Source: Cyclobacterium sp. SYSU L10401 (lineage in GTDB: Bacteria > Bacteroidota > Bacteroidia > Cytophagales > Cyclobacteriaceae). Taken from it: 64,000 bases of DNA. The notes under the pieces were generated by a model. That model did no database searches. It saw only the letters and a list, made by a program, of their open reading frames with translations, and had not been told where the DNA came from. The stretch lies in NCBI RefSeq assembly GCF_010993705.1, contig NZ_WOFO01000009.1:62001-126000 (forward strand). Direction: 5' to 3'. This document shows, piece by piece, positions 25,929 through 35,368 of this stretch (positions are counted from its first letter, which is position 1; every line of letters begins with the position of its first letter). A program made the position numbers and the translations under genes.

Positions 25929-25960
25929 AACCCCTAAAATAAGTTAGGGGTTATTTTTTT
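25929..25960 (+). terminator. terminator after ccmF
   Basis: AACCCCTAA-AATAAG-TTAGGGGTT is followed by ATTTTTTT. Confidence 0.85.
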
Positions 25961-25971
25961 ACTTTACGGGT

Positions 25972-26754
25972 ATGAAATTCAATATTGCAATAATCGGTAC
26001 AGGAAATGTAGCCTGGCACCTTTCATCAGCACTTGAAAATGCGGGCCATGTGATCACAGAAATCTATGGAAGGGATTTGGAGAAAGCAGAAAAAATCGCT
26101 TCCCGCCTTTACGGCACTGAAGCCCAGGACCATTTGGATTTTACTGAAAGCCAGGCAAATTTATATGTTATGGCAGTAAGCGATCAGGCTATAGGTGAAT
26201 TGGCGGAAGCCATCATTCTTCCCGAGGAGAGTATGCTCCTACATACCAGCGGAAACATGGCATTGGACATCTTATCGTATAGTTCAGCAGATTATACCGG
26301 CATACTTTACCCTTTACAAAGTTTTACCAAAGGTCGGGAGATTGGGTTTGAAGAGGTTCCATTTCTGCTGGAAACAATGGAATCCAAAGCCTTGAGAATC
26401 CTCAAAAAACTATGTGAGAGCCTGTCTTCTCCCTACTATGTGGTTCCCTCCAAAGAAAGGCGAGCCATACATGTAGCTGCTGTTTTTGCTTCCAACTTCA
26501 CCAACCACCTGATAGGCATTTCAGAAAGCATCATTAAAAGGCAGGGACTTGAATTTGATATGCTCAAACCACTCATCATTGAGCAAGTAAACAAAACCTT
26601 ACAGCTGGGAGCAAAAGCAGCCCAAACAGGTCCCGCCAAAAGAGAAGATTTTGATACCCTGGAAAATCACCACGATTTTTTACACTATAATGCACAGTTG
26701 GCAGAAATATACCGATTGATTTCTCAGGACATCATTGATTCGAATCAACTTTAA
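25972..26754 (+). CDS. Rossmann-fold protein with DUF2520 domain
   Basis: This 260-residue protein has an N-terminal NAD(P)-binding Rossmann domain (GTGNVAWHLSSALE at residues 9-22). A C-terminal helical DUF2520 domain resembles the dimerisation part of 6-phosphogluconate dehydrogenase or F420-dependent reductases (TGPAKREDFDTLENH). The reaction is unknown; an oxidoreductase acting on a small carbon acid is the usual guess. It is a single gene just after a terminator, with a tight leader of about 10 nt. Confidence 0.85.
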   Translation: MKFNIAIIGTGNVAWHLSSALENAGHVITEIYGRDLEKAEKIASRLYGTEAQDHLDFTESQANLYVMAVSDQAIGELAEAIILPEESMLLHTSGNMALDILSYSSADYTGILYPLQSFTKGREIGFEEVPFLLETMESKALRILKKLCESLSSPYYVVPSKERRAIHVAAVFASNFTNHLIGISESIIKRQGLEFDMLKPLIIEQVNKTLQLGAKAAQTGPAKREDFDTLENHHDFLHYNAQLAEIYRLISQDIIDSNQL

Positions 26755-26847
26755 TCATTGATTTACAATTGGTTATAAAATAAATCAGAAGCATTTTTTT
26801 ATTGGCAATTATTACTCAAATTGAGTCCTTTGTCGTTATTTTGTAGC

Positions 26848-27720
26848 ATGAATAACCAGAAGGCATCTCCTGTATTTACTTTCAGTGCGTTTGTGAAAAT
26901 CATTCGCCCGGGAAATTTGCTCATGGTCGCTTTTGCCCAACTGATGACCGCCTTTTTCCTGGTAGGTACCAGTAGGTCCGGAATCCCGGTTCTTCAGGAT
27001 TACCACCTGTACTTGTTGATTGTATCAACCGTCATCCTTACCGCCTCCGGGTACATGATCAATGATTACTATGACGTAAAAATCGATTATGTCAACCGGC
27101 CAAAAGCTGTGGTGATTGGCAAAGGTATGAAGCGTAGAATGGTCATGACCCTGCATACCATCATGAACATTTCTGGTATCCTTATAGGTACCCTGGTTCA
27201 TCCGAGGATTGGTGCCATTACCTTTGTAGCCGCTTTCTTATTATGGCTTTACAGTAATTCTCTGAAACGACTCCCCTTCATTGGCAACCTCACTGTGGCA
27301 TCACTCACAGGTCTGGCCATCTGGATTGTAGGCCTGTATTATCAAAAATCAGAATTGCTGATTCTAACGTACGCCATTTTTGCTTTTTTTATCAACCTGA
27401 TCAGGGAAATCCTAAAAGATATTGAAGACAGGAATGGAGACAGAAAACATGGCTGCAGGACATTGCCAATCGTTCTGGGCTTTAGAAAAACAAAAAATGT
27501 AATCTTCATGATTGCCTTTTTGTTTGTAGCCGCCATACTCTTTGTCACTTTTAAAATCAATGAGCCTTTATTATTCCTTTATTTTGGAGGGTTGAGTATT
27601 TTCTTCTTTATCTTCATGGTCAAAATTTACAAAGCCGATAGAAAATCCCATTTTACGGAATTGAGTGCCTTGTCCAAAATCCTGATGTTAACCGGGATAC
27701 TGAGTATGGGTTTTCTGTAA
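26848..27720 (+). CDS. UbiA-family prenyltransferase (geranylgeranylglycerol-phosphate geranylgeranyltransferase-like)
   Basis: This membrane protein of about 290 residues has eight or nine TM helices and two Asp-rich prenyl-diphosphate-binding motifs: NDYYDVKID (about 72-80) and DIEDRNGD in the second loop. I chose the ATG at 26848; an upstream TTG at 26821 adds nine poor residues. Within UbiA proteins the closest style is the archaeal-type DGGGP synthase group that is also present in Bacteroidota, where the product is not settled. Menaquinone (MenA) or heme O (CyoE) functions are less likely, as their motif spacing differs. Confidence 0.85.
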   Translation: MNNQKASPVFTFSAFVKIIRPGNLLMVAFAQLMTAFFLVGTSRSGIPVLQDYHLYLLIVSTVILTASGYMINDYYDVKIDYVNRPKAVVIGKGMKRRMVMTLHTIMNISGILIGTLVHPRIGAITFVAAFLLWLYSNSLKRLPFIGNLTVASLTGLAIWIVGLYYQKSELLILTYAIFAFFINLIREILKDIEDRNGDRKHGCRTLPIVLGFRKTKNVIFMIAFLFVAAILFVTFKINEPLLFLYFGGLSIFFFIFMVKIYKADRKSHFTELSALSKILMLTGILSMGFL

Positions 27721-27751
27721 TATATTATCAAAAAATGACCTATATTTAGGT

Positions 27752-28693
27752 ATGAAAAATGATTTTACCAGTTATACCTTAATTTTTACCATGGTGGTTC
27801 TGGCGGGCTGTAATCCCAAACCCGCAGAACATGGCAACTCCGAATTTGTCGATTCCCTACCATTTCCTGATGTAATCCGCAATTTTACTCCCAAGGGAGA
27901 AAACCCGGTTTTTAAAGGAACCGGGGAAGCTACCTGGGATAAGCTGATCCGGGAAAGGGGATATATCCTGAAGGAAGATGACGGATACCATATGTGGTAT
28001 ACAGGATTTGATGGGTATGATGAAAACACCATTTTAAAATTAGGTTATGCCTTTTCCGAAGATGGCTTTCAGTGGAAAAGACACGAAAACAACCCCGTTT
28101 TTGGTGAAAGCTGGGTAGAAGACATGATGGTCTGGAAACAGGGGGATACCTATTATATGTTTGCTGAAGGCAGGGGAGATATTGCCAAAATGCTCACTTC
28201 CAATGATAAAATTCATTGGGAAAATCAGGGCGACCTGGACATCCGGCAGGCAGACGGATCTCCCCTAAGTGAGGGCCCATATGGTACCCCCACTGTATGG
28301 ATGGAGGATGGCACCTGGTACTTGTTTTATGAGCGAAATGACCAGGGCATCTGGTTGGCCACTTCCCGCGACCTGAAGGTTTGGACCAATGTAACAGATG
28401 ATCCGGTCATTACCATGGGGCCAGAAAAATATGACCAATATGGTGTGGCAGTAAATCAGATCATCAAGTATAAAGATCATTATTATGCCTATTACCATGG
28501 CACTTCATTGGAAGATTGGAGTGATTGGACCATGAACATGGCCATATCTAGTGATCTGGTCCATTGGAGCAAATACCCCGAAAACCCAATTATGGGCGAC
28601 AATAAATCCAGTGGCATAACGGTCCACGATGGAGAACGCTTCAGGTTTTACACCATGCATCCCGAAGTAGTGGTACATTTCCCTGCCAAATAG
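27752..28693 (+). CDS. lipoprotein with five-bladed beta-propeller glycosidase fold
   Basis: This 313-residue protein has a lipoprotein signal (VVLAGC, Cys20). Blade-like repeats such as YHMWYTGFDG, YYMFAEGRGD, WYLFYERND and YYAYYHGTS each follow a segment on source or timing. This is the pattern of glycosyl hydrolase families 43, 32 and 130 and of related uncharacterised Bacteroidota lipoproteins. The catalytic acids cannot be placed with confidence. It probably acts on glycans at the periplasm or cell surface. It starts 31 nt after the UbiA gene. Confidence 0.8.
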   Translation: MKNDFTSYTLIFTMVVLAGCNPKPAEHGNSEFVDSLPFPDVIRNFTPKGENPVFKGTGEATWDKLIRERGYILKEDDGYHMWYTGFDGYDENTILKLGYAFSEDGFQWKRHENNPVFGESWVEDMMVWKQGDTYYMFAEGRGDIAKMLTSNDKIHWENQGDLDIRQADGSPLSEGPYGTPTVWMEDGTWYLFYERNDQGIWLATSRDLKVWTNVTDDPVITMGPEKYDQYGVAVNQIIKYKDHYYAYYHGTSLEDWSDWTMNMAISSDLVHWSKYPENPIMGDNKSSGITVHDGERFRFYTMHPEVVVHFPAK

Positions 28694-28705
28694 AAATTGA
28701 TTTTG

Positions 28706-28713
28706 TATTTTTG
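28706..28713 (+). promoter_or_regulatory. candidate -7 box of purN
   Basis: TATTTTTG fits TAnnTTTG and lies 26 nt before the purN start. No clear -33 box. Confidence 0.35.
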
Positions 28714-28739
28714 CACCAGCATTAAACCTTAGCTCTCCC

Positions 28740-29297
28740 TTGAAAAACATTGCCATCCTTGCATCCGGAAGTGGAACCAATGCCGAAAAAATCATGGAAT
28801 ATTTTCGAAAATCCTCCAAAGCAAAGGTGGTATTGGTCGCTTCCAATAAAAAAAATGCCTATGTTTTGGAACGGGCGAAAAGATTCACAGTACCCACTTG
28901 TGTTTTTTCCAAATCAGAAATGGAACAGGGTAAGTTAATTGAAATATTACAGCAGCACAAAGCTGATCTGATTGTTTTGGCAGGATTCCTACTCCAGTTA
29001 CCTGCAGATCTGATAAAAGCCTTTCCAGAAAAAATCATCAATATTCACCCTGCCTTGCTCCCCAAATATGGTGGAAAAGGCATGTATGGCAGCCATGTCC
29101 ACCAAGCCGTAAAAGATGCAGGAGATAGCGAAACCGGCATTACCATACATTTGGTCAATGAAAATTATGATGAGGGCAAAATCATTTTTCAGGCTGCTGT
29201 TTCCATTGGTGAGGAAGACAGTATCGATCAAATTGCTGAAAAAGTGCATGCCCTGGAACACAAATACTATCCAAATGTAATCGAAAGTCTGATTTAA
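28740..29297 (+). CDS. purN: phosphoribosylglycinamide formyltransferase
   Basis: This 185-residue enzyme transfers a formyl group from 10-formyl-THF to GAR in purine synthesis. The N-terminal phosphate-binding loop SGSGTN is at residues 9-14. The catalytic triad is Asn101 and His103 (INIHPALLP) and Asp144 (NYDEGKI). The start is a TTG; no ATG lies upstream, and the residues after TTG (KNIAILASGSG) are the canonical N terminus. The next gene, purH, catalyses a later formyl transfer in the same pathway. Confidence 0.95.
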   Translation: MKNIAILASGSGTNAEKIMEYFRKSSKAKVVLVASNKKNAYVLERAKRFTVPTCVFSKSEMEQGKLIEILQQHKADLIVLAGFLLQLPADLIKAFPEKIINIHPALLPKYGGKGMYGSHVHQAVKDAGDSETGITIHLVNENYDEGKIIFQAAVSIGEEDSIDQIAEKVHALEHKYYPNVIESLI

Positions 29298-29311
29298 TGC
29301 ACTGATTTTCC

Positions 29312-29319
29312 TAACTTTG
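29312..29319 (+). promoter_or_regulatory. candidate -7 box of purH
   Basis: TAACTTTG lies 14 nt after the purN stop. It would give purH its own message with a leader of about 100 nt. Confidence 0.35.
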
Positions 29320-29429
29320 CCCACTTAATAGAAATCTAAATATTTATTACCATATCTTTTTCGGATACATTGGCAGTTTTTAATGGAATACAGCGCCAAT
29401 GGAGAAAAGACTAATAAAAGATAACCGCA

Positions 29430-30956
29430 ATGTCTGAAAAGAAAATACAATCTGCATTGATCTCAGTTTATTACAAGGACAATCTGGAACCCATCATCGA
29501 ACTTTTAAAGAAGCAAGGGGTAACCATCTATTCCACCGGTGGCACCCAAAAATTTATTGAACAACAAGGGGCAAGTGTAATCCCTGTAGAAGAACTCACA
29601 GGCTACCCCTCTATTTTCGGTGGAAGGGTAAAAACCCTTCATCCGAAAGTTTTTGGTGGAATCCTACATCGCAGGTCAAATGAACAAGACGTAGTACAGG
29701 CCAATTCCTATGAAATTCCTGCCATAGACCTGGTCATTGTGGACCTGTATCCGTTTGAGGAGACCGTAGCGGCAGGAGCATCTGAAGCTGACACCATAGA
29801 GAAAATAGATATTGGTGGAATCGCATTGATCAGGGCAGCCGCAAAAAATTACGAAGATGTCACCATCATTGCTTCCAGGGAACAATACGGGGTTTTGGAA
29901 GATAAATTGAAATCACAAAACGGTAGCTTAAAAATTGAAGACCGCAGGTATTTTGCAGCCCAGGCATTCAATGTCACATCCCATTATGACACCCAGATTT
30001 TCAATTATTTTAACAAGGAGGAAAACATCCCTTCTTTGAAGATCAGTGAAGGAAAAGCCAAAAGCTTGCGGTATGGGGAAAACCCCCATCAAAGTGCCCA
30101 TTTTTATGGTGATTTAACCGCACTTTTCGAACAGTTAAATGGGAAAGAATTGTCCTATAATAACCTGGTCGATGTTGATGCTGCAGTAGCTTTGATTGCA
30201 GAATTCCAGGATGAAGTGGCCTTTGCTATTTTGAAGCATACCAATGCCTGCGGTGCGGCAATTGGCAAAACGGTAAAGGAGGCGTATGAAAAAGCATTTG
30301 CTGCGGACACCATTTCTGCATTTGGGGGCGTGTTGGTCACCAATACAAAGGTGGATCTGGAAGCAGCTCAAACCATGCATGGCCTGTTTTTTGAGGTTCT
30401 GATTGCACCGGAGTTTGATGAAGATGCCCTGCAGGTTTTGAAAGGCAAGAAAAACCGGATTCTTTTGAAGCAGAAAATCAACCTGACGGGCACAGAACAG
30501 GTAAAAACGCTGTTGAATGGTTTTGTAGCACAGGATAAGGATCTGACAACTGAAGATAAATCAGACTTTAAAGTGGTTACCAAAAAAGCGCCTACAGCAG
30601 AAGAAAAAGACGCCCTGTTGTTTGCCCTGAAAATTTGCAAGCATACCAAATCAAATACCATTGTTTTGAGCAACAAAGACCAGTTGTTTTCAAGTGGTGT
30701 GGGACAGACCAGCCGGGTAGATGCGCTAAGACAGGCCATTGAAAAAGCCAAAACGTTCGGTTTTGATCTGAAAGGGGCTGTCATGGCTTCTGATGCTTTT
30801 TTTCCATTTCCGGATTGTGTGGAAATAGCAGATCAGGAGGGCATCAGTGCCGTCGTACAACCGGGGGGATCCATTAAGGACAAGGACAGCATTGCCTATT
30901 GTGATGCCCATGGGATGTCCATGGTCATGACAGGGGTCAGGCACTTCAAACATTGA
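29430..30956 (+). CDS. purH: bifunctional AICAR formyltransferase / IMP cyclohydrolase
   Basis: This 508-residue enzyme carries the last two steps to IMP. The N-terminal MGS-like cyclohydrolase domain (about 1-200) includes STGGTQKFI and GGRVKTLHPKVFGGIL. The C-terminal AICAR transformylase domain contains SLRYGENPHQSAH and the KHTNACG motif with catalytic Lys-His. Length is normal for the family. It follows purN with a gap of 132 nt that may hold its own promoter. Confidence 0.97.
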   Translation: MSEKKIQSALISVYYKDNLEPIIELLKKQGVTIYSTGGTQKFIEQQGASVIPVEELTGYPSIFGGRVKTLHPKVFGGILHRRSNEQDVVQANSYEIPAIDLVIVDLYPFEETVAAGASEADTIEKIDIGGIALIRAAAKNYEDVTIIASREQYGVLEDKLKSQNGSLKIEDRRYFAAQAFNVTSHYDTQIFNYFNKEENIPSLKISEGKAKSLRYGENPHQSAHFYGDLTALFEQLNGKELSYNNLVDVDAAVALIAEFQDEVAFAILKHTNACGAAIGKTVKEAYEKAFAADTISAFGGVLVTNTKVDLEAAQTMHGLFFEVLIAPEFDEDALQVLKGKKNRILLKQKINLTGTEQVKTLLNGFVAQDKDLTTEDKSDFKVVTKKAPTAEEKDALLFALKICKHTKSNTIVLSNKDQLFSSGVGQTSRVDALRQAIEKAKTFGFDLKGAVMASDAFFPFPDCVEIADQEGISAVVQPGGSIKDKDSIAYCDAHGMSMVMTGVRHFKH

Positions 30957-31177
30957 TGCAAATCCGGTAGCGACCTATCAGATTTCCTGAAACACTTGCC
31001 TTTTTACGGAAAATCCCGGATCAGGACTCCTGAGGGAGTTATTGAAATTAAAGAAGTAACGTATATAATGAATAAAACGAAAATAAGATAATATTTTTGT
31101 AGGCACCCGTTCTTTTTAAGGGCCGAATTATGCTAACTTTAAAAAAACAATAATCATTTAATTTAGAAAACACCGAA

Positions 31178-32206
31178 ATGGGATTATTTGACTTTTTTTC
31201 CAGTGACATTGCCATTGATTTGGGAACAGCCAATACGCTGATCATTCATAAAGAAAAAATTGTAGTGGACGAACCATCCATTATTGCCATAGATAAAACA
31301 AACAATAAAGTGCTGGCGGTAGGCAGGGAGGCCATGAACATGCATGAGAAAACGCATGAAAACATCAAGACCATACGTCCCTTGAAAGATGGGGTCATCG
31401 CAGATTTTTATGCCGCCGAGCAGATGATCCGGGGAATGATCAAAATGATACCCGGTCACAACAAGGGCATGTTTCCTCAATCTCACCGGATGGTAATCTG
31501 TATTCCCTCAGGTATTACAGAGGTAGAGAAGAGAGCGGTAAGAGATTCTGCCGAGCATGCAGGGGGCAAAGAAGTTTACATGATCTACGAACCCATAGCA
31601 GCTGCTATCGGTATAGGCATTGACATAGAAAAACCCATGGGATCCATGATTGTGGATATAGGAGGAGGTACCACAGAAATCGCTTTGATTGCATTGTCAG
31701 GGATTGTAGCGGACCAATCTATCCGCGTGGCTGGAGACACCTTCACCAAGGACATTTTGGATTACATGAGAAGGCAACATAACCTGCTTATAGGAGAAAG
31801 GTCTGCAGAAAAGGTAAAAATAGCCATAGGGTCAGCCCTTACCGAATTGGACGATGCCCCTGAAGATTATGAAATACGAGGAAGAGATCTGATGACTGGT
31901 ATTCCTAAAGTAATCAAGGTTTCCTACTCAGAGATTGCCTTTGCACTGGACAAATCCGTTTCCAAAATTGAAGAAGCGGTACTTAAAGCTTTAGAGATCG
32001 CACCGCCCGAGCTGTCGGCAGATATTTACGACAATGGGATTCACCTTACCGGCGGCGGAGCCCTGCTCAAAGGCCTGGACCGCAGGTTGCATCAAAAAAC
32101 AAAACTGCCCATTCACATTGCAGAGGATCCTCTCAGAGCAGTAGTGAGGGGTACTGGAAATGCTTTAAAAAACATCAATCATTTTAGAACAGTACTCATG
32201 ACATAA
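31178..32206 (+). CDS. mreB: rod-shape-determining actin homologue MreB
   Basis: This 342-residue actin-fold ATPase has phosphate-1 motif DLGTANT (about 16-22), VDIGGGTTE (phosphate 2) and the adenosine motif LTGGGALLKG near the C terminus. An N-terminal amphipathic helix (MGLFDFFSSD) binds the membrane. It organises lateral wall synthesis. It is first in a five-gene elongasome operon with mreC, mreD, mrdA and rodA. A TATTTTTG at 31092-31099 may be its -7 box. Confidence 0.98.
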   Translation: MGLFDFFSSDIAIDLGTANTLIIHKEKIVVDEPSIIAIDKTNNKVLAVGREAMNMHEKTHENIKTIRPLKDGVIADFYAAEQMIRGMIKMIPGHNKGMFPQSHRMVICIPSGITEVEKRAVRDSAEHAGGKEVYMIYEPIAAAIGIGIDIEKPMGSMIVDIGGGTTEIALIALSGIVADQSIRVAGDTFTKDILDYMRRQHNLLIGERSAEKVKIAIGSALTELDDAPEDYEIRGRDLMTGIPKVIKVSYSEIAFALDKSVSKIEEAVLKALEIAPPELSADIYDNGIHLTGGGALLKGLDRRLHQKTKLPIHIAEDPLRAVVRGTGNALKNINHFRTVLMT

Positions 32207-32213
32207 AAGTGAG

Positions 32214-33047
32214 ATGCAGCAAATATTTTTATTTTTATACAGACTAAGGGCGCTACTTCTTTTTCTGGCTCTGGAGTTGTTGGCAGTGGGGATCATATTC
32301 ACGCATAATTCACCGCAAGGGGCAGTGTTTTTTAACAGCAGTAACAAACTGGTGGGAAACCTGCTGTCAGTCAAAAACAATTTTGTCTCCTATTTTTCAC
32401 TCTATACAGCCAACCAGGCTTTAGCAGAAAAAAATGCTGAACTGCTCAATAAATTGGATCGTGTAAGTCCTGTTCTTGATTCTGCGAATTTATCCATAGA
32501 CAGTGTTCTGGCCAAAAACTTTGAGTTTTGGTCAGCCAGGGTAATCAATAATTCCATTCACCTCAACCAAAATTACATTACCCTGAATAAAGGGACAAAA
32601 GATGGCATAGAGGAGGGAATGGGTGTGTTTAATGAACTGGGTGTGGTGGGCCGGGTAAAAGGAACAAGCAATAATTTCTCCTCTGTCATATCTTTATTGA
32701 ATACCAACCTTTTAATCTCCTCTAAGATCAAGGAAACAGAAGTATTTGGATCCATCAAATGGGATGGACTCAAGTCAAACGAAGCGAAATTACTATACGT
32801 TCCCCGGCATGTTCAGATAGAACCTGGGCAGGAAATCGTCACCTCCGGATACAATGCCGTTTTTCCGGAAGGAATCATGATAGGTAAGGTAAAATCAGTA
32901 AATCCAGGCAGTGAAACCAATTACCTGGATATCTCTGTCTCACTCAGTGTAGATTTCAGCAAATTAAATTTTATCTATCTGGTGAAAAACGATTCCAGGG
33001 AGGAATTGGACAGTTTGGGTATAGAAATGGAAACAGCAGGCCCATGA
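32214..33047 (+). CDS. mreC: rod-shape-determining protein MreC
   Basis: This 277-residue protein has one N-terminal TM helix (about 10-30), a short coiled coil (about 65-90) and the two-beta-barrel periplasmic domain (VINNSIHLNQNYITLNKG, GVVGRVKGTSNNFSSVISLLN). It links MreB and MreD to PBP2 in the periplasm. It starts 7 nt after mreB and its stop overlaps the mreD start (ATGA). Confidence 0.95.
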   Translation: MQQIFLFLYRLRALLLFLALELLAVGIIFTHNSPQGAVFFNSSNKLVGNLLSVKNNFVSYFSLYTANQALAEKNAELLNKLDRVSPVLDSANLSIDSVLAKNFEFWSARVINNSIHLNQNYITLNKGTKDGIEEGMGVFNELGVVGRVKGTSNNFSSVISLLNTNLLISSKIKETEVFGSIKWDGLKSNEAKLLYVPRHVQIEPGQEIVTSGYNAVFPEGIMIGKVKSVNPGSETNYLDISVSLSVDFSKLNFIYLVKNDSREELDSLGIEMETAGP

Positions 33048-33565
33048 CTACAGGTAAAATCGTAAAATACAGTTTAAGCTTTATTTTATACTTCCTCATC
33101 CAGGTATTTATATTGAAGGATTTGGTCTTATTTGGCTATGCTTTTTGTTTCTTGTATGTTTTTTTCTTGTTGAGTTTACCCCATGAACTGCCTACCATTC
33201 CTCTGATGCTGATCGGTTTTTTTATGGGTTTATTCATAGACTTATTTTATGATAGTCTGGGAATGCATACCGCCAGTGCGGTATTGTTAGGTTTTTTGCG
33301 TAACCCATGGATCCAGGTAAATACTCCCACAGGTGGGTATGATGATAATGTTCCCCCTACTCTATTGAATATGGGTATGGGTTGGTTTGTATTCTATAGT
33401 ATTCCACTGATACTCATCCATCATCTTTTGTTTTTTTATATTGATATTTTAGGAACGGACTTATACCTTCCGCTCGTTATCAGGGTATCAGCTAGTATGG
33501 CATTTACCTTTGTATTGGGAATCATCGTGCAGGCAGTATTTTATAAAAAAGAAAGGGTATTATAA
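33044..33565 (+). CDS. mreD: rod-shape-determining protein MreD
   Basis: This is a 173-residue membrane protein with five or six TM helices. Sequence conservation in the family is weak; the call rests on topology, the segment GFFMGLFIDLFYDSLGMHTASAV and position between mreC and mrdA. It has a 4-nt overlap with mreC, and mrdA begins at the very next base after its stop. Confidence 0.9.
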   Translation: MTTGKIVKYSLSFILYFLIQVFILKDLVLFGYAFCFLYVFFLLSLPHELPTIPLMLIGFFMGLFIDLFYDSLGMHTASAVLLGFLRNPWIQVNTPTGGYDDNVPPTLLNMGMGWFVFYSIPLILIHHLLFFYIDILGTDLYLPLVIRVSASMAFTFVLGIIVQAVFYKKERVL

Positions 33566-35368
33566 ATGTACACAGGGAGATCATTGGTCGTAGCGGTCAG
33601 TATAGCATTGATAGCATTTGTACTTTTGGGAAAGTTATTTTTGATTCAGGTTACGGATGACAGCTATTTGCGAAAAGCGGAAAGAAATGCCATTCAAAGG
33701 GTGATTGACCACCCTTACCGTGGTCTGGTTTATGACCGGAATAATTCCTTAATGGTATTTAATGATCCGGTATTTGACTTAATGGTGATCCCAAAGGAGT
33801 TTACACTGGCTGACACCAGCAGGTTTTGTGATTTATTCGGTATCGAAAAGGAAATGCTTATCGAATCCTTTAATGCTGCCAAAAACTACTCCTGGGTCAA
33901 ACCCTCCCCATTGATCAAGCAAATTTCCAAGGAGGAATTCGGCAGGGTGCAGGACTTTTTAATAGATTACCGGGGCCTTTTTGTAATGACCCGTTCTGTG
34001 AGGGCTTATCCAAAGTCTGCCGCCTCCAATGCGCTGGGCTATATAGGAGAAATCAACTCCTCTCAATTAAGCAGAGATAGTACAAGGTACTATGTGCAGG
34101 GCGATTATGTAGGACTTAGTGGAATAGAGGCCTATTACGAACCGGAACTAAGAGGCAGAAAAGGGGTGAAATATAATCTCGTAAACGTGCGGGGGATAGA
34201 AAAAGGTGCCTTTAAAAACGGAGACCTGGATACTTTATCCATCCCCGGGGAGAACCTTCAATCCACCATTGACTTGGATTTACAGGTTTACGGTGAAAAA
34301 CTAATGCAGGGCAAGCGGGGTTCTATCGTGGCCATTGAGCCGAAAACCGGAGAGATCCTAACCATGATTTCGGCTCCGATCTATGATCCCAACATCCTCA
34401 CAGGAGCCAAATTCGGGGAAAATTACCAATCCCTAAACCTGGATCCGGAAAAACCACTTTTCAACAGGCCCATCATGGCCATGTACCCTCCGGGTTCCAT
34501 CTTTAAAATCGTTCAGTCTCTGATTGGCATGCAGGAAGGCATATTGACACCCAACACCACCTACCCCTGTAACAGGGCCCTGGTCAACTGTCACAACCAC
34601 CCCAGCCCGGTCAATCTTTTCGGCGCCATTCGCAATTCATGCAACCCCTACTACCACCAGGCTTTCAGGCAGGTCATCAACCGTGAAGTCTCTTCCAATA
34701 CTTACGAAGACACCCAGATTGGTCTGGATAACTGGCGGGAGTCAGTTTTGAAATTCGGCCTTGGGGGTCGGTTAGGTATAGACATGCATGGAGAAAAGGG
34801 AGGATCCATTCCATCCAGTGAATTGTATGACAGGATCTATGGGAAAGGAAGGTGGAAATATTCTACCATTTATTCCTTATCTATCGGTCAGGGAGAAATG
34901 TTGGTAACGCCACTTCAAATGGCCAATCTGGCCGCCATTTTTGCCAACAAGGGTTTTTATTATACACCACATCTGGTTCGGGCTATTGGCGGAGACACCT
35001 CCCGCATTCCCGAAAAATTCAAAACCAAAAGACAGACCGGCATTGATAGCGAGCATTTTGATTTGATTCAGGATGCCATGGCAGCAGCACTTTCAGGAAC
35101 TGCAGCCAGGGCCATCATGAAAGATATTTCCATTGCAGGAAAAACCGGAACGGCCCAAAATCCGGCAGGGGAAGACCATTCTGTATTCATCGCCTTTGCG
35201 CCCAAGGAAGACCCAAAAATTGCCATTGCTGTCTATGTGGAAAATGCAGGCTGGGGAGGACGGGCTGCTGCCAGCACTGCAAGCCTGCTGATAGAAAAGT
35301 ACCTTACCGGAGAAATTAGCAGACCGGAATTGGAGGAATATGTGCTACAAGCTGAATTTATTTATTAA
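33566..35368 (+). CDS. mrdA: penicillin-binding protein 2 (elongasome transpeptidase)
   Basis: This 600-residue class B PBP has an N-terminal TM helix (about 8-28), a pedestal domain with VYDRN, and the transpeptidase domain. The active Ser311 lies in the SIFK (SxxK) motif with Lys314. The SxN motif appears as NSCN and the KTG box as AGKTGTAQ. It cross-links peptidoglycan during side-wall growth with RodA. It is directly abutted by mreD upstream and rodA downstream. Confidence 0.96.
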   Translation: MYTGRSLVVAVSIALIAFVLLGKLFLIQVTDDSYLRKAERNAIQRVIDHPYRGLVYDRNNSLMVFNDPVFDLMVIPKEFTLADTSRFCDLFGIEKEMLIESFNAAKNYSWVKPSPLIKQISKEEFGRVQDFLIDYRGLFVMTRSVRAYPKSAASNALGYIGEINSSQLSRDSTRYYVQGDYVGLSGIEAYYEPELRGRKGVKYNLVNVRGIEKGAFKNGDLDTLSIPGENLQSTIDLDLQVYGEKLMQGKRGSIVAIEPKTGEILTMISAPIYDPNILTGAKFGENYQSLNLDPEKPLFNRPIMAMYPPGSIFKIVQSLIGMQEGILTPNTTYPCNRALVNCHNHPSPVNLFGAIRNSCNPYYHQAFRQVINREVSSNTYEDTQIGLDNWRESVLKFGLGGRLGIDMHGEKGGSIPSSELYDRIYGKGRWKYSTIYSLSIGQGEMLVTPLQMANLAAIFANKGFYYTPHLVRAIGGDTSRIPEKFKTKRQTGIDSEHFDLIQDAMAAALSGTAARAIMKDISIAGKTGTAQNPAGEDHSVFIAFAPKEDPKIAIAVYVENAGWGGRAAASTASLLIEKYLTGEISRPELEEYVLQAEFIY

